NCBI GenBank assembly: GCA_014529385.2
Contig: CM043944.1
Coordinates: forward strand, 78,447,884-78,511,883
DNA from: Adiantum capillus-veneris
Taxonomy: Eukaryota > Streptophyta > Polypodiopsida > Polypodiales > Pteridaceae
Direction: 5' to 3'
DNA: 64,000 nt
The notes under the pieces were generated by a model, which was not told the origin of the DNA, did not search any database, and saw only the letters and a program-made list of their open reading frames with translations. Positions 1-10,660 of the stretch are shown here, in pieces. How positions within the stretch are numbered: the stretch's first letter is position 1; each line of letters begins with the position of its first letter. A program made the translations under genes and the position numbers.

Positions 1-63
1 GCTTACATGCCAAAAAAGCTTTGTGTGTAGATTCTCTCTTCTGATAATCGGGACAGGTGCAAC

Positions 64-191
64 ATATAGCATTTTTAAGCTTAGGGCCTCATGAAGTTAG
101 TACCAAGCGGATAGAGGCCCTTGAGACCCCTCAAGGGCCTCTATTCGCTTGGTTTTGACCTTTTGAGGCCCTAGGCTAAAAAATGCTATAT
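64..191. repeat. Type A foldback hairpin
   Basis: The sequence reads into its own reverse complement: the left arm runs from ATATAGCATTTTTAAGC through a GAGGCCCTTGAG core, and the right arm returns through CTCAAGGGCCTCTATTCGC to AATGCTATAT. A few mismatches separate the arms. Unit size and lack of coding sequence fit a MITE or foldback element. I see no clear target-site duplication. Confidence 0.8.
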
Positions 192-396
192 CTTAAGCTA
201 GCATTTTAAAGTTATCATAAGATTTTTGGACGTTCCGGATGCCTTCATGAGGCTCTAGAATGCTATATCTTAAACCTAGGGCCTCATGAGGTCTGAACCA
301 AGCGAATAGATGTCCCACAGACCCCTCAAGGGCCTCTATTCGCTTGGTTCTGACTCCTTCATTGTCTTAAATAGTACTCCAGAAATGACAAAAATA

Positions 397-447
397 TGGG
401 AGACGGAGCTCCCCCATCATCCGCGTGCGGGGAGCTTTGTCTCTCCT
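397..447. repeat. Type B GC-rich hairpin
   Basis: A short hairpin with arms GGGAGACGGAGCTCCCC and GGGGAGCTTTGTCTCTCC around a CATCATCCGCGTGC loop. The same hairpin recurs at 10.83-10.89, 11.53-11.60 and 27.97-28.67 kb. Confidence 0.75.
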
Positions 448-889
448 TTTTTTGCGTTTTGAAAATGTTGTATATATACTTAAATATAACAAATATATAT
501 TATATTATATATTTATATAGCATATATTTATATTATATGGTTATATTGTACTTAAATATACTATATACTATGAGAGAAAACACATAGCAAATGTTTTCAA
601 AATACAAAAAGAATACCACGAATGCATCCGAAACGTTCAAAAACCTTAGGATAGCACTGTAAAACGCTGAAATCTGACGTCTATAGCTCAAGATGTAGTA
701 TTTTTAAGCCTAGGGCCTCATGGAGTCAGTACTAAGCCAATAGAGGCTCTTGAGGGGTCTCAAGGGCCTCTAGGACCTCATGAGGTCAGTACCAAGCGAA
801 TAGAGGCCCTTGAGGGGTCTCAAGGGCCTCTATCGCTAGGTACCCTAGGCTTAAAAATGCTACATCTTGAGGTAGAGACATCAGATTTC

Positions 890-1266
890 ATGCCTTTTGG
901 CTTGACCAATGCACCAGCCGCATTCAGCCGCTTGATGGAGAAGCTGTTCAGGCCTCATCGAACCTTCACTGGAGCGAACCTTCACTGGAGTGTTCTTTGA
1001 TGATATTATCATCTACTCTAATACATTAGACGAACACAAGCAACACCTCCAGGTAATATTTCAAGTTTTAAGAGAGAATAAACTTTATGTTAATCGAAAT
1101 AAAAGTGAATTTTTCTTGCAAGAGATTCAATATTTAGGTCACATTATCTCTCAAGATGGCATCCAAATGGATCCATCAAAGTTAGAGGTAATAAAAGGAT
1201 GGCCTAAACCAAAGAATCTCCATGGACTAAGAAGCTTTATAGGTATGTGTGCATACTATAGACGCT
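890..1266 (+). pseudogene. Gyp-A reverse transcriptase, C-terminal half
   Basis: The translation starts in the [10 protein letters not shown] block of a Ty3/gypsy reverse transcriptase, continues through the catalytic FFDDIIIYS motif (the YxDD equivalent), and reaches the connection region (YLGHIISQDG, then RSFIGMCAYYRR). A 17-nt repeat near 961-985 (GCGAACCTTCACTGGAG) disrupts the frame. Everything upstream of MPFGL is missing and replaced by foldback DNA. The reading frame is then cut at 1266 by the TG...CA element. The continuation (EKFSQIAGPLHDL) is found at 6270. The matching N-terminal half lies on the minus strand ending at about 12233. Confidence 0.9.
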
Positions 1267-1757
1267 TGTAAGGTTTCCAGTTTCTGAAACCTTAAAGGTT
1301 GTATAAAGCTTAATCAAACTGATATGATTATTGAAAAAGCAATGTAAAATTGTCCGACCATGGAAAATATTGGTATTTTTGGAATCTTAAGCACAACCAA
1401 CCTCGGGCTAGAAATTTTCAGTATTGAATTCCGATAAAAACTGGCATAGTTATGACCCTTGGAAGTTTACACTGTGAATTGAGTAAAATAGGTAAAATTG
1501 AAGGGTTGTAGTAATCATTTAAGCATAGAATTTATTAAAGTCCTCCTAGATATTTACAAGATATTTACCAATTAAGCAAAAATAGGTCAAAATATAGCAT
1601 AATTGATATTTTAAAAGCTAGCAGGTAATGGGAGGGTCATCACTGACCTGTCAGGGACTCATTTAGCAGCAAGGGTCGTTTTTTGACCTGTAGGGGGCTG
1701 CTTGAACTGCAAGCAGCTGCTTTTTTAAGCCTGTGAGAGCTTAAGAGTGCCAGAAAA

Positions 1758-1768
1758 CTATAAATAGG
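1758..1768 (+). promoter_or_regulatory. TATA box of the TG...CA insert
   Basis: CTATAAATAGG lies about 490 bp inside the left end of the insert, followed 30-40 bp later by a pyrimidine-rich stretch (ACTCTCTCTCTCATC). That is the usual arrangement of a U3 promoter and transcript start in a plant LTR. It supports reading the left end as LTR sequence on the + strand. Confidence 0.55.
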
Positions 1769-2086
1769 ACCCCTAGCTTCACATTTTACACAGACTCGGA
1801 GCCTTGCTACTCTCTCTCTCATCTAGAGAGAACACTACGCAGAAATCATTAGAGTTTAATCTCTAATTGATTAACCCTAACGGTAATTAACCTAATCCTT
1901 CTTAATTAGCAATGTTAGATTAAGATCAATTGCTAATAAATCAAAGATTAGGCCTATGGATGCTCCTTAAACCTCTTTAAATTAATTAATCTCTGCTGAT
2001 TATTATAATTAAGCTTAGTAATACTAAGCTGATTATTTATCCTATCATATTAAGGCAAAAATTAGCCAAATTAACCATGAATTAAT

Positions 2087-4260
2087 GGTAAAAATATTAA
2101 TTAGGATTAGATTAAATTAAATTATTTATCAGAGATGTATTAGACAGTTATTAATCTAGGAAAATTATCCTATAATTTTTTGAGAAGTTTTCCTAATTAA
2201 TTAGGCATAATTACTCTATTTTTTGAACAATTTTAATAGGGGAAATTAGTAAATGAATTTCAAATGAGATGATATAATTATCAGTGGATAATTAGGTGTT
2301 TAAGAACCTGTGATAATTAGAAAAAGCTCAAAAAGTTAATCTAGCTAATTATTTTAGCAAAAATACCCTGTTTTCTGAAAAATTTAAATAGGGGAAATTA
2401 GTAAAATGATTTCAAATGTTGTGATATATTTATTAGTTGTTAAGTAGGTGTTCAAAAACCCGTGATAATTAGGAGAAGCTCAGAAAATTAATCTAGCTAA
2501 TTAAGTTAGCCAAAATACCCTGTTTTTTGAACAATTTAAATAGGGGAAATTAGTAAATAGATTTCAAATGCTATGATATAATTATCAGGGATTAATTAGA
2601 TGTAAAGAAACCTGTGATAATTAGGAGAAGCTCAGAAAATAAGTCTAGCTAATTTCGTTAGCAAAAATTCTCTGTTTTTTGAGAAATTTAAATAGGGGAA
2701 ATTAGTAAATTGAATTCAATTACTTTGATATATTTATTAATGGTTAACTAGGTGTTAAGGAACCCTTTATAATTAGGAGAAGTTCATATAATTAATCTAG
2801 CTAATTACTTAAGAAGAATTACTCTATTTTTTGAGAAATTTAAATGGGGTAAATTAGTAAATTGATTTCAATTGTTGTGATATATTTATCAGTGGTTAAT
2901 TAGGTATTAAAGAACCCTAGATAATCAAGAGAAGCTCAAATAGTCAATCTAGCTAATTAATTAGGCAGAATTACCCTGCTTTTTCAGCAATTTAAATAGG
3001 AGAAATTAGTAAATGGATTTCAAATATTGTGATATATTTATCAATGGTTAATTAGGTGTTCAAAAACCTGTGATAATTAGGAAAAGCTCAGATAATTAGT
3101 TTAAATAATTATCTTAATGGAATTACGCTATTTTTAGGGGTAAATTAAAGAGGGAAATTAGTAAAGCATGCACTATAATTACATGCTATTTATTAGAGCT
3201 ATATTATAGAGTAAAGAGTCTGTGATAATTATTCCAAGGTTAGAAAAGTAGTATAGATATTTATCTAAGTCAAATTACTCTATTTTTAGCTAAAAATTAA
3301 AGAGGGAAATTAGTAAATCATGCTATATGATTACATGCTATTTATTAGAGCTATAGTATAGGGTAAAAAGGCCGTGATAATTATGTTGAGGTTAGAAAAG
3401 TAGTAAAGATATTTATCTAAGTCAAATTACACTATTTTTAGCTAAAAACTAAAGAGGGAAATAAGTAAGTCATGCTATATGATTACATCCTATTTATGAG
3501 AGCTATATTATAGGGTAAAGAGGTCGTGATAATTATTCCAAGGTTAGAAAAGTAGTAAAGATATTTATCTAGGTCAAATTACACCATTTTTAGCTAAACA
3601 TTAAAGAGGGAAATTAGTAAATCATGCTATATGATTACATGCTAGTTATCAGAGCTATATTATAAGGTAAAGAGGTCGTGATAATTATGCCAAGGTTAGA
3701 AAAGTAGTAAAGATATTTATTGAGGTCAAATTACACCATTTTTAGCTAAACATTAAAGAGGGAAATTAGTAAATCATGCTATATGATTATATTCTATTTA
3801 TTAAAGCTATATTATAGGGTGAATAGGCCATGATAATTATGCCAAGGTTAGAAAAGTAGTAAAGATATTTATCTAAGTGAAATTACACCATTTTTAGCTA
3901 AAAACTAAAGAGGGAAATTAGTAAATCATGTGCTATAATTACATGCTATTTATAAGAGCTGTATTATAGGGTAAAGAGGCTGTGATAATTATGCCAAGGT
4001 TAGAAAAGTAGTATAGATATTTATCTAAGTCAAAATATACTAATTTTAGTGGAAATTTCAAGGGGGAAATTAGTAAATCATGCTATATGGTTACATTCTA
4101 TTTATCACAGTTAGTTTACATAATAAAGAGGCCGTGATATATATGTCAAGGTTAAAAAAGTAGTATAAGTATTTATTTAAGTCAAATTATCCTAAATTTA
4201 GCTGAAAATTGAAGATGGAAATTATATAACTAAGTTGGAAAATAATAAGATAATTACCAG
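2087..4260. repeat. 152-bp tandem repeat array, about 14 copies
   Basis: The marker GGGAAATTAGTAAA recurs at about 2239, 2391, 2543, 2695, 2846, 2999, 3152, 3304, 3456, 3608, 3760, 3912, 4064 and 4216, almost always 152 bp apart. Each unit also carries a GTGATAATTA block. Two subfamilies are visible: up to about 3120 units carry TTTTTTGA...TTTAAATAGGGG, and afterwards they carry TTTTTAGCTAAAAATTAAAGAGGG with ATCATGCTATATGATTACATG. The array is AT-rich and non-coding and lies wholly inside the TG...CA insert. Confidence 0.9.
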
Positions 4261-4535
4261 AGGTCAAAAATATCCTTATCTACTTGTGGTAATTATGCCA
4301 TAGTTAATTAGTGAGGTTAGTAAATTATAATTGACCAAAAGTCCTATTTTTAGCAAATGATTAATTAAAATAAATAGACTTTGTGGTTAAAAGTTTTTAG
4401 AAAAATTATAGTAAGTATAAACCTATGAAATCAAGTTAAGGAAATGAAATCTTTAAGAGAAATTAAATACAATAAATATTAAGCCCAAAATAAGTAAATT
4501 ATTAGCTTAACTAGTGTGGCCAGCGGCTTCGCCGC

Positions 4536-4537
<2 letters not shown>

Positions 4538-4605
<68 letters not shown>

Positions 4606-4697
4606 GGCCCGGTTCTCTCTCTCTCTCTCTCAGCGGCAGGTTGCAGTGCGCACACCTCCGGAGCTGGCCGGTTAAAGCTGCTCACGACACGTGGCCA

Positions 4698-4728
<31 letters not shown>
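4538..4728. repeat. TC tract and poly-G run
   Basis: A TC dinucleotide tract fills about 4540-4602 and a second 4614-4632. A 31-base G run occupies 4698-4728. The open frames crossing these tracts are composition artefacts. Between them lies CAGCGGC twice, which suggests a duplicated short block. Confidence 0.9.
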
Positions 4729-4731
<3 letters not shown>

Positions 4732-5015
4732 AATCCCCTCCCCTTTTATCTATTAGTATAGAAAGTTGATAGGAAAATTAGGAAAAAGATATAGAAAATT
4801 ATAAGAAAGTTAGGAGAGCTTAGAAAACCCTTAGGGAAGCGGTGGAAGAAGTTATCATGCTTATATAGACAAATAAGAAATTACTAGGTCAAGAATTTAT
4901 CAATTAAGACTATAAATTTAACCTTGGATGGGTTATGGTTGAATACAAAGGTTAAGTTTAGATTTTGAATTATTTACCTAATGATTAGACGTCATTTTAA
5001 TAAGGATAAGAAGTT

Positions 5016-5156
5016 ATGGCATCAAAAAGAACCCGAGCAAATCCTACATCTGATGATGAGGAAGTAGCTCCAAAACAAACTAGAGCGTCGCACGACGACG
5101 AAGCCGGGCCTAGTAGTAGGCTTACGGAGGAGAGTCTTCAGGCGCCAGCGCAGTAG
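5016..5156 (+). CDS. Short gag-like ORF inside the TG...CA insert
   Basis: An ATG opens a 46-codon frame that is charged and hydrophilic: MASKRTRANPTSDDEEVAPK, then acidic and serine-rich residues, ending at TAG. The composition and the position after a long leader resemble the start of a retrotransposon gag. The downstream frame is not open and no capsid or zinc-knuckle signature follows. It may be the truncated remnant of a gag gene, or chance. No homologue is recognised. Confidence 0.3.
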   Translation: MASKRTRANPTSDDEEVAPKQTRASHDDEAGPSSRLTEESLQAPAQ

Positions 5157-6264
5157 CAGATGGCCAATCAATCCCAGGTGGGTGTCCCATTGTTCAATTA
5201 AGTCTTTAATTAGTTTAAGTTATTTTATAAATTAGCATTGCATACGTAAGAAGGATAATCTGGCTGAAAACGGAAGGTAACTTCCAACATGCATTTGTTT
5301 ATAATATAGGAAAGAATTGTTTGGGTTAAAACTGGTTGAATTAGGAAAGATATGTTTGATCATCCTTAAGATAGCTTGTCTCAAGACACCTCCGACTCCT
5401 TGATATAAATTGATGATAATGATTGGCTTTCTAGCCACGGTTAAGTCGGTTACCCCCATGAACGATGAGTTTCTACTCTGTGTCATGTCTTGATGTTTCT
5501 ACATAAGTTAGGATACCGTTTTTATCCTAGGGGAGCCACCCATTGTATGGGCAACTGGTTTGGTGTATGGGCACCCGGAACCTTGGGTGGGGGTTTATTC
5601 CACTCCGGATTTGAACAAGGAATGGGTGCCGTTTTTCACCCTTAGGTGGTCTTGAGACAAGACGAGTACTGGTCATGGTTATTATGGATAATGTTTTGAT
5701 TGACAATACCCTGTCTTAAGTTTAAAGATGTCTGTTTGTTAAAAGAATGCTTTCAATGCTGTCTTCAAGGAATTACCGTGATGGAACGTTAAAAGAAACC
5801 ATTATTTTAAATGTTAAAACAATGTGATAATAAGATAAACGAATCTTGTGTGAGTGCGGGGTGGTAAGTGGGGATTGACTAAGGTTGTCAATCATGGACG
5901 GGTGGACCTGATTAGCCAGGTAACTATCCATTCCCGCGCACTAAAACATTTAGAAATTTCTTCACTTGGACGAGGAATCCACCAGCGGCTATGCCCTCAC
6001 ACATGTTAGAGGGAAAAAAAGCGTTGGCTAAGGAAACCTTAATCTAAAGGATGAAGATTTAGGGCCGGAATTTTTTTTAGGGTTCCGTTTCCGCTGCGAG
6101 ACAGGACTAGGTCTTCTTCTAAGGCTATAGACCCAAGCCATTGTCAATGGTAAAGGTCTATTCCTTGGGATTTTTCTTGTTTAGAGACTCAGATTTTTAT
6201 AAGGCCTAGAGACCTGTCAAGGATCCCATCCCGATCTCGGTATATTCGGGTTGGGGACCTTACA
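5157..6264. other. Right part of the TG...CA insert, no gene seen
   Basis: This kilobase contains only short overlapping frames with no recognisable motif. Moderately GC-rich segments (5520-5660, 5880-6250) alternate with AT-rich ones. It ends in the ACCTTACA terminus and may be U5-like or 3' LTR sequence. Confidence 0.5.
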
Positions 6265-6269
6265 AAGCT

Positions 6270-6780
6270 TCATGGAAAAGTTCTCACAAATCGCGGGACC
6301 ATTACATGACCTAACAAAGAAAAGCGTTAGGTATACATGGTCTGCTAAGGAGAACAATGCTTTCGAAAAGCTTAAAGAAAAGCTTATCTCTCAACCTGTG
6401 CTTACACTACCGGATCTCTCAAAACCATTTGAGGTCCAATGTGATGCTTGTGGTGATTGCCTTAGAGCTGTTTTTCTCCAAGAAGGGCACGCCATAGGCT
6501 CTATGAAAGTCGAAGGCTCGACCCTGTTGAGCAAGCTCTAGGCATATATGAAAAGGAACTCCTTGCAGTTATACATGCCTTAGACTCATGGAAGCACTAT
6601 TTATTGGGGACTCCTTTCATTCTACGAACAGATCATCAATGTCTTAAGTACTTCATGACGTAGACCAATCTCTCCGACAAACAAATGAGGTGGGCAAATT
6701 TCCTTTCGCAATTTCATTTTCATATTGCTCACATTGCTGGCAAGCATAATCAAGCTGATGCACTCTCAAGACGGCCAAAA
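6270..6780 (+). pseudogene. Gyp-A RNase H region
   Basis: The frame resumes directly after the insert with EKFSQIAGPLHDLTKK, then the RNase H opening DACGDCLRAVFLQEGHAI. A frameshift near 6500 moves the frame to one encoding GIYEKELLAVIHALDSW and LGTPFILRTDHQ, and a TAG at 6661-6663 replaces the residue that Gyp-C has as Gln (MTQTKL). The domain ends with HIAGKHNQADALSRRPKV, the usual gypsy RNase H to integrase transition. The catalytic Asp of the opening block and the TDH motif are present, but the frame breaks make the copy inactive. Confidence 0.9.
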
Positions 6781-7650
6781 GTGAATTCGGTTTCCATAGC
6801 AACTCACAATGATCTATCTTCAATGATAGATGAGTATGCTATTGATCCCGATTTTAGAGATGTGATTTCAGCCCTTGCATTAGGGAAGAAAGAAGAACCA
6901 TTTACTTTACAAGAGGGCTATCTTCTCTATGGCAATAGACTATGTGTTACTAACTCACTACGTGAGAAAGTAATGTATGAATCTCATGCTCCACCTTATG
7001 CGGGGCATAGAGGGATTCGGTCTACCTTAAAGGGAATTGAAACATATCTCTATTGGCCTACCATGAAAGTAAACATAGAAGAGTATGTTTCTAAATGTGT
7101 GGTATGCCAAAAGACAAAATTTGATAGAGGGAAGCAACTTGGATTGCTTCAACCCTTGCCAATCCCTAATTCACCATGGGAGAGCATATCCATGGATTTT
7201 ATCTTTGGATTGCCTAAGTCTATTCATGGGAATACGGGAATATGGACGATAGTAGACAGGTTCAGTAAACAAGCTCATTTTATACCTGTCAAAAAGACTA
7301 TCAAAGCCCATCAAATGGCAACCCTCTTCATTTCACCAATTTTCAAGTACCATGGCTTGCCAATGTCCATAGTGTCGAATAGAGATCCTAGAATGACCAG
7401 TAATTTCTGGAAGGGTCTCTTTGAGAATTTAGGAACAAGGCTAAACTTCTCTTCGGCCTATCATCCACAAACGGATGGCCAAAGTGAAATAGCAAACCTA
7501 ACAATTCTTGATCTACTAAAAGCCTATGTAACGGAAGTAGATCAAAGATCCCAATGGGAGAAGTACTTACCCTTAGTGGAGTATGCTTACAATAACACTG
7601 TACATACTTCCATGGGAAAAGTGCCTTTCGAGGTAATTGAGGGAAGATAA
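6685..7650 (+). pseudogene. Gyp-A integrase
   Basis: This 321-codon open frame carries the end of RNase H (residues 1-30) and a gypsy integrase: the HHCC zinc-binding region (about residues 105-145, with HAPPYAGHRG and CVVCQK) and the catalytic core starting at SMDFIFGLP. The second catalytic Asp is replaced: the block reads VSNRDPRM where the Gyp-B copy has VSDRDPRM, a GAT to AAT change. The glutamate block is GQSEIANL. The frame ends with EVIEGR and TAA at 7648-7650. As written this integrase should be inactive. The family is clear. Confidence 0.92.
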
Positions 7651-8256
7651 AAAAGTCCTTTGCTACTTAAGGTACATGGGAAGATCTTCGCTGCAGATGA
7701 GTATAGCCGAGACCTACAAGAATATTTTCAAAAGATTAAGGATGTTATCTCTATCTCACAACAAAGGCAAAAGGCTGCTGCTGACAAGCACAGAAGAGCC
7801 CAAGCCTTTAAAGAAAATGATTGGGTCTTATTAAAATTCCCCAAGGCTCGATTAAGGCACACGATGGGCAAGAATCCTAAGGGACACCAAAAGTACTATG
7901 CTAAACTAACAAAAAGGTACTATGGTCCCTTCCAGATTCTTAGGCCAATCAATGAGATGGCCTATCAACTCAAGTTGGCCAATCATTGGCTCATACACAA
8001 TGCTTTCCATGTGAGCCTATTAAAGCCTTACAAAGGAGAGCCACCTCAAGAACCAATTATTGAAGACCCACCGGAGATCGAGGACCAAGAGGAGGTGTTG
8101 TAGTCCGAGTCCATTCTCCGACATGAAGACAAGGTACGAAGAGGTGGTAAGACTATCCGACGATATCTTATTAAGTTTAAGAATTATCCTTTTGAAGATG
8201 CTAGATGGATGCAAGGCATACAATTAAAGGATAACCTAAACCTTGTCAATGCTTAG
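7651..8256 (+). pseudogene. Gyp-A integrase C-terminus and chromodomain
   Basis: After a TAA, the integrase tail continues through the coiled KDVISISQQRQKAAADKHRR segment, the GPFQILRPINEMAYQL block and NAFHVSLLKPYKGEPP. A TAG at 8101-8103 interrupts before the last 50 residues, which form a chromodomain-like end (ILRHEDKVRRGGKTIRRYL, then IKFKNYPFEDARWMQG). Chromodomains at this position mark the plant chromovirus clade and direct integration to histone-marked chromatin. The stop corresponds to the Gln codon of LQPE in sister copies, fitting a CAG to TAG change. Confidence 0.88.
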
Positions 8257-8619
8257 AATGCTTCCCAAGAGTAAGCAAATGTACAAAATGTTAAAAATGA
8301 ACAAAGTTTTTGTCTTATAAGACTCTCTTTTTCTTTATTGTGCACAAAAATGAAGTAGTATGCATGCTTAGATCAAGTTTTCTCTCCCAAACACCAAGTA
8401 GAGCTTGTCACTCTTCTATGGAAGATTGATAGGACTAATGTGCAGACATGCTTGCGGCAGCCTCAGGCTCTCAAGCGCCAAATGGACTAGTCATCCATTG
8501 TGGAATGATGTCGTAGGGTAACACAGGGATCCTCTACCCGCTAAGAAAAGGACTCATGAATATGCTTTATCTTCTCTACACCATAGTCGAGGACGACTAT
8601 GATTTCAAGAGAGAGGTAA

Positions 8620-10196
8620 TGTCATAATAATCAATATCTAATTCTCCTAAATGATTTTCTTATGTTAAACTGATCATTTAATATGGGGAAGTGCCAGGGG
8701 AGAAAAAGCTAGAATACTGGTTAAGCTAGTAGACCGGCCACACTAGGGATCCAAAGGAGGGAAAATAGGGATCCAAAGGGGGGGCCATCTGCAAAAGAGC
8801 CATGTGAAACAATGGGCTAAAAAGACCCTAAGGTTCAGTCCATTAAGACTTCCAAAATGCTAAGGTTCCAAAATTCAAACGTTGTGTCCAAAGGTCAACC
8901 ATGGGGGGAATTGGATGCTTTGTGTGTGTCCCAAAAGTCTTTTCAAATCCCTACATAGGAGGGGGTGAGCCTAGCTTGTAGGGGATGAGAGAGAAAGTCA
9001 CACACACACACACAAGCTCCCTTTACACAAAGGGAATGAGGGACACATGTCAGCTCCCTAGCCCAGATGCCCACAAAGTGTACCCATTTCCTATTGGATG
9101 GCCTTGAGAATTAGGCTAGAGTAAATCTAGTTTAATTAATTTAAAAACAGTTAATAAAAGAACCAATGAGAATTAAGTCCTCTAGAAGACTATTGGACAG
9201 TCTCCCAAGGGGTCCAATGAGCATTCAACAGCCCAATGGCTTGCCTGATTCCTATTGGCCAGGAGGCAAAGGGGTCCAATGAGAGTTTAGTTGAATTATT
9301 AAATTACCTAAAGCTCTCACAAAAGGGGAAAGGGGAACACATGTCAGAAGGCTATCACTTATACTGCTTAATTACCATTGGCTAGGCCTGGGGAGGTCCA
9401 ATGAGAGGAGAGCATGAGCAAATAGCAAGAGGGGTCGACCAAGAGAGAGAGGGGGCTGATTTTTGCAAGGCATTATCACACACACACTCACACAATCTCA
9501 TGTGTGAAGTAAAGAAGACTCTCTCTCCTTCTCAAGCTTTAATGGAAAGCTTACCACCTAATCTAAGCTTGTGAGAAGGGAGGCCTACACCAACAACTCT
9601 TGGCTTTGTGATGCAAATCCAACCAAGAGCCAAGCTTCAATGCATGCTCATCTCCTCTACCATGCTAATTACTAAGCTAAGCTATGCTAATATGAGTGAT
9701 TATGTGAGGAGATGTACATCTTTCTCGTAAGAATACTCCTTCTTCCTCTCAATCTACTCTCATACCCTGCTAGCTCTCACCATCTTCAAAGGTGTGTGAG
9801 GTCTTGGGTCTGAGACCAGGGAGAATTAATGTTGTGTTTGATAAGTGTTTTTCTTAGTGCATGAAGCTTTCATCTTCATTGCACTAGCTAGTCTTGAAGG
9901 AACACAAAGAATTGTATTGTACAATGTCTCTCTTGATGGGAGAAACCATAATACAAAGCCTTTTGGAGGGGGGACCGGCTCCATGCAAATCCGGTCCTCA
10001 ACTGTTGTCAATAGCTTAATTTCTCTCTCTCTTTTGAAAGTATTGTTCATGCTATCTAACTAGGTGTTATGCTTTTTGTTGCTCTCTCCACCCAAGCACT
10101 CTTGTAATTCTCATTAGGAATCTATTCTAATGAAATGCCCACTATGTTCATGCTAATTTCTGCTACACACAAGTTTTTAGGCCATTAAATGTTACA
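8620..10196 (+). mobile_element. 3' LTR of Gyp-A
   Basis: The LTR runs from TGTCATAATAATC to AAATGTTACA (1577 bp). It is preceded by a purine-rich stretch, CAAGAGAGAGG, that can serve as polypurine tract. It matches the reverse complement of 14932-16570 almost throughout, including private variants such as TTTTTAGGCC at the 3' end and TGTAATTCTCATT, which differ from both Gyp-B LTRs. A short CA tract (8999-9014) sits where the other LTRs carry long TG/CA tracts. Open frames at 9826-10063 are LTR sequence, not genes. Confidence 0.92.
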
Positions 10197-10304
10197 AACA
10201 TTATACAAAACATGGAACGGAGATCAATCCGTCAAATGGATTTGACAAATCGGAAAAAAATTCGGGGGGGGGGGGGGGAGGGATAGAGCTCCCCCATCAT
10301 CCGC

Positions 10305-10354
<50 letters not shown>

Positions 10355-10660
10355 CCCCTTTTTGCACGATTTGTCGAATGCCATTGACGAATTAATGTCC
10401 TTTGGAACGACAGGAGTGAGAGAATTAGAGGAGGACGCAACACATTAAGAGAGAGAGAGAGAGAGAGAGAGAGGAGGAGGAAGGGACGCCGTACCTTTGT
10501 GCAGGGTTTCTAGCTCGAGCAGTCGCTTCCAAAGTTGCAAAGTGTAAAACCCTAACTAGAGTTATCCACATTACAAGCGAACAAAGTCCGACTGACTATA
10601 ACCAAATGGACAAACTCCGACTAACTGCTATAATACCCTTGGTTCTGACTCTTTCATTGT
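10197..10660. other. Spacer with homopolymer runs
   Basis: Directly after the LTR lies a short unique stretch, then G15 (10264-10278), a fragment of the type B hairpin, and C44 (10308-10351). A GA tract follows (10450-10474). A sequence with CTCGAGCAGTCGCTTCC and repeated CCGACT blocks (10,580-10,625) follows. No gene is seen. Confidence 0.6.

Larger units (their letters stand above)
1..889. repeat. Foldback repeat cluster FB1
   Basis: This stretch holds several palindromic units of two types. Type A arms contain GGGCCTCATGAGG, then an AAGCGAATAGAGG block, and are flanked by TAGCATTTTTAAGC and a CTGACGTCTCTAGCTC block with its reverse complement. Type B is a GC-rich hairpin built on AGCTCCCCCATCATCCGC. 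A larger type A unit spans about 670-889, its outer arms (674-715 and 843-888) pairing around two inner A hairpins. No ORF longer than 63 codons is present. An AT-rich stretch (470-580) lies inside. The cluster ends abruptly in the reverse transcriptase of Gyp-A at 889/890. Confidence 0.85.
1267..6264 (+). mobile_element. 4998-bp TG...CA LTR-type insertion, apparently non-autonomous or a giant solo LTR
   Basis: The insert begins TGTAAGGT and ends ACCTTACA, a perfect 8-bp inverted terminus of the LTR type. It is flanked by ACGCT (1262-1266) and AAGCT (6265-6269), a 5-bp target-site duplication with one mismatch. Removing insert and one flank restores the reading frame of the Gyp-A polymerase across the junction. 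I find no second internal TGTAAGGTTTCC, so an LTR pair is not evident. Contents: a TATA box at 1758-1768, an AT-rich leader, a 152-bp tandem array, TC and G tracts, and one 46-codon ORF. It could be a very long solo LTR or a large retrotransposon derivative. No polymerase genes were seen. Confidence 0.75.

Noticed and set aside
1-889. CRISPR-like array of repeats and spacers
   Set aside because: Units are palindromic, of variable spacing and in both orientations within a plant genome; no cas-like genes.
4479-4761. Open frames across the TC and G tracts
   Set aside because: They consist of Ser-Leu, Arg-Glu or Gly runs from microsatellites and have no other signal.
9826-10063. Overlapping ORFs repeated at 15069-15300
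   Set aside because: They are the same LTR sequence in both copies; lengths are kept because the LTRs are recent duplicates, not by selection.
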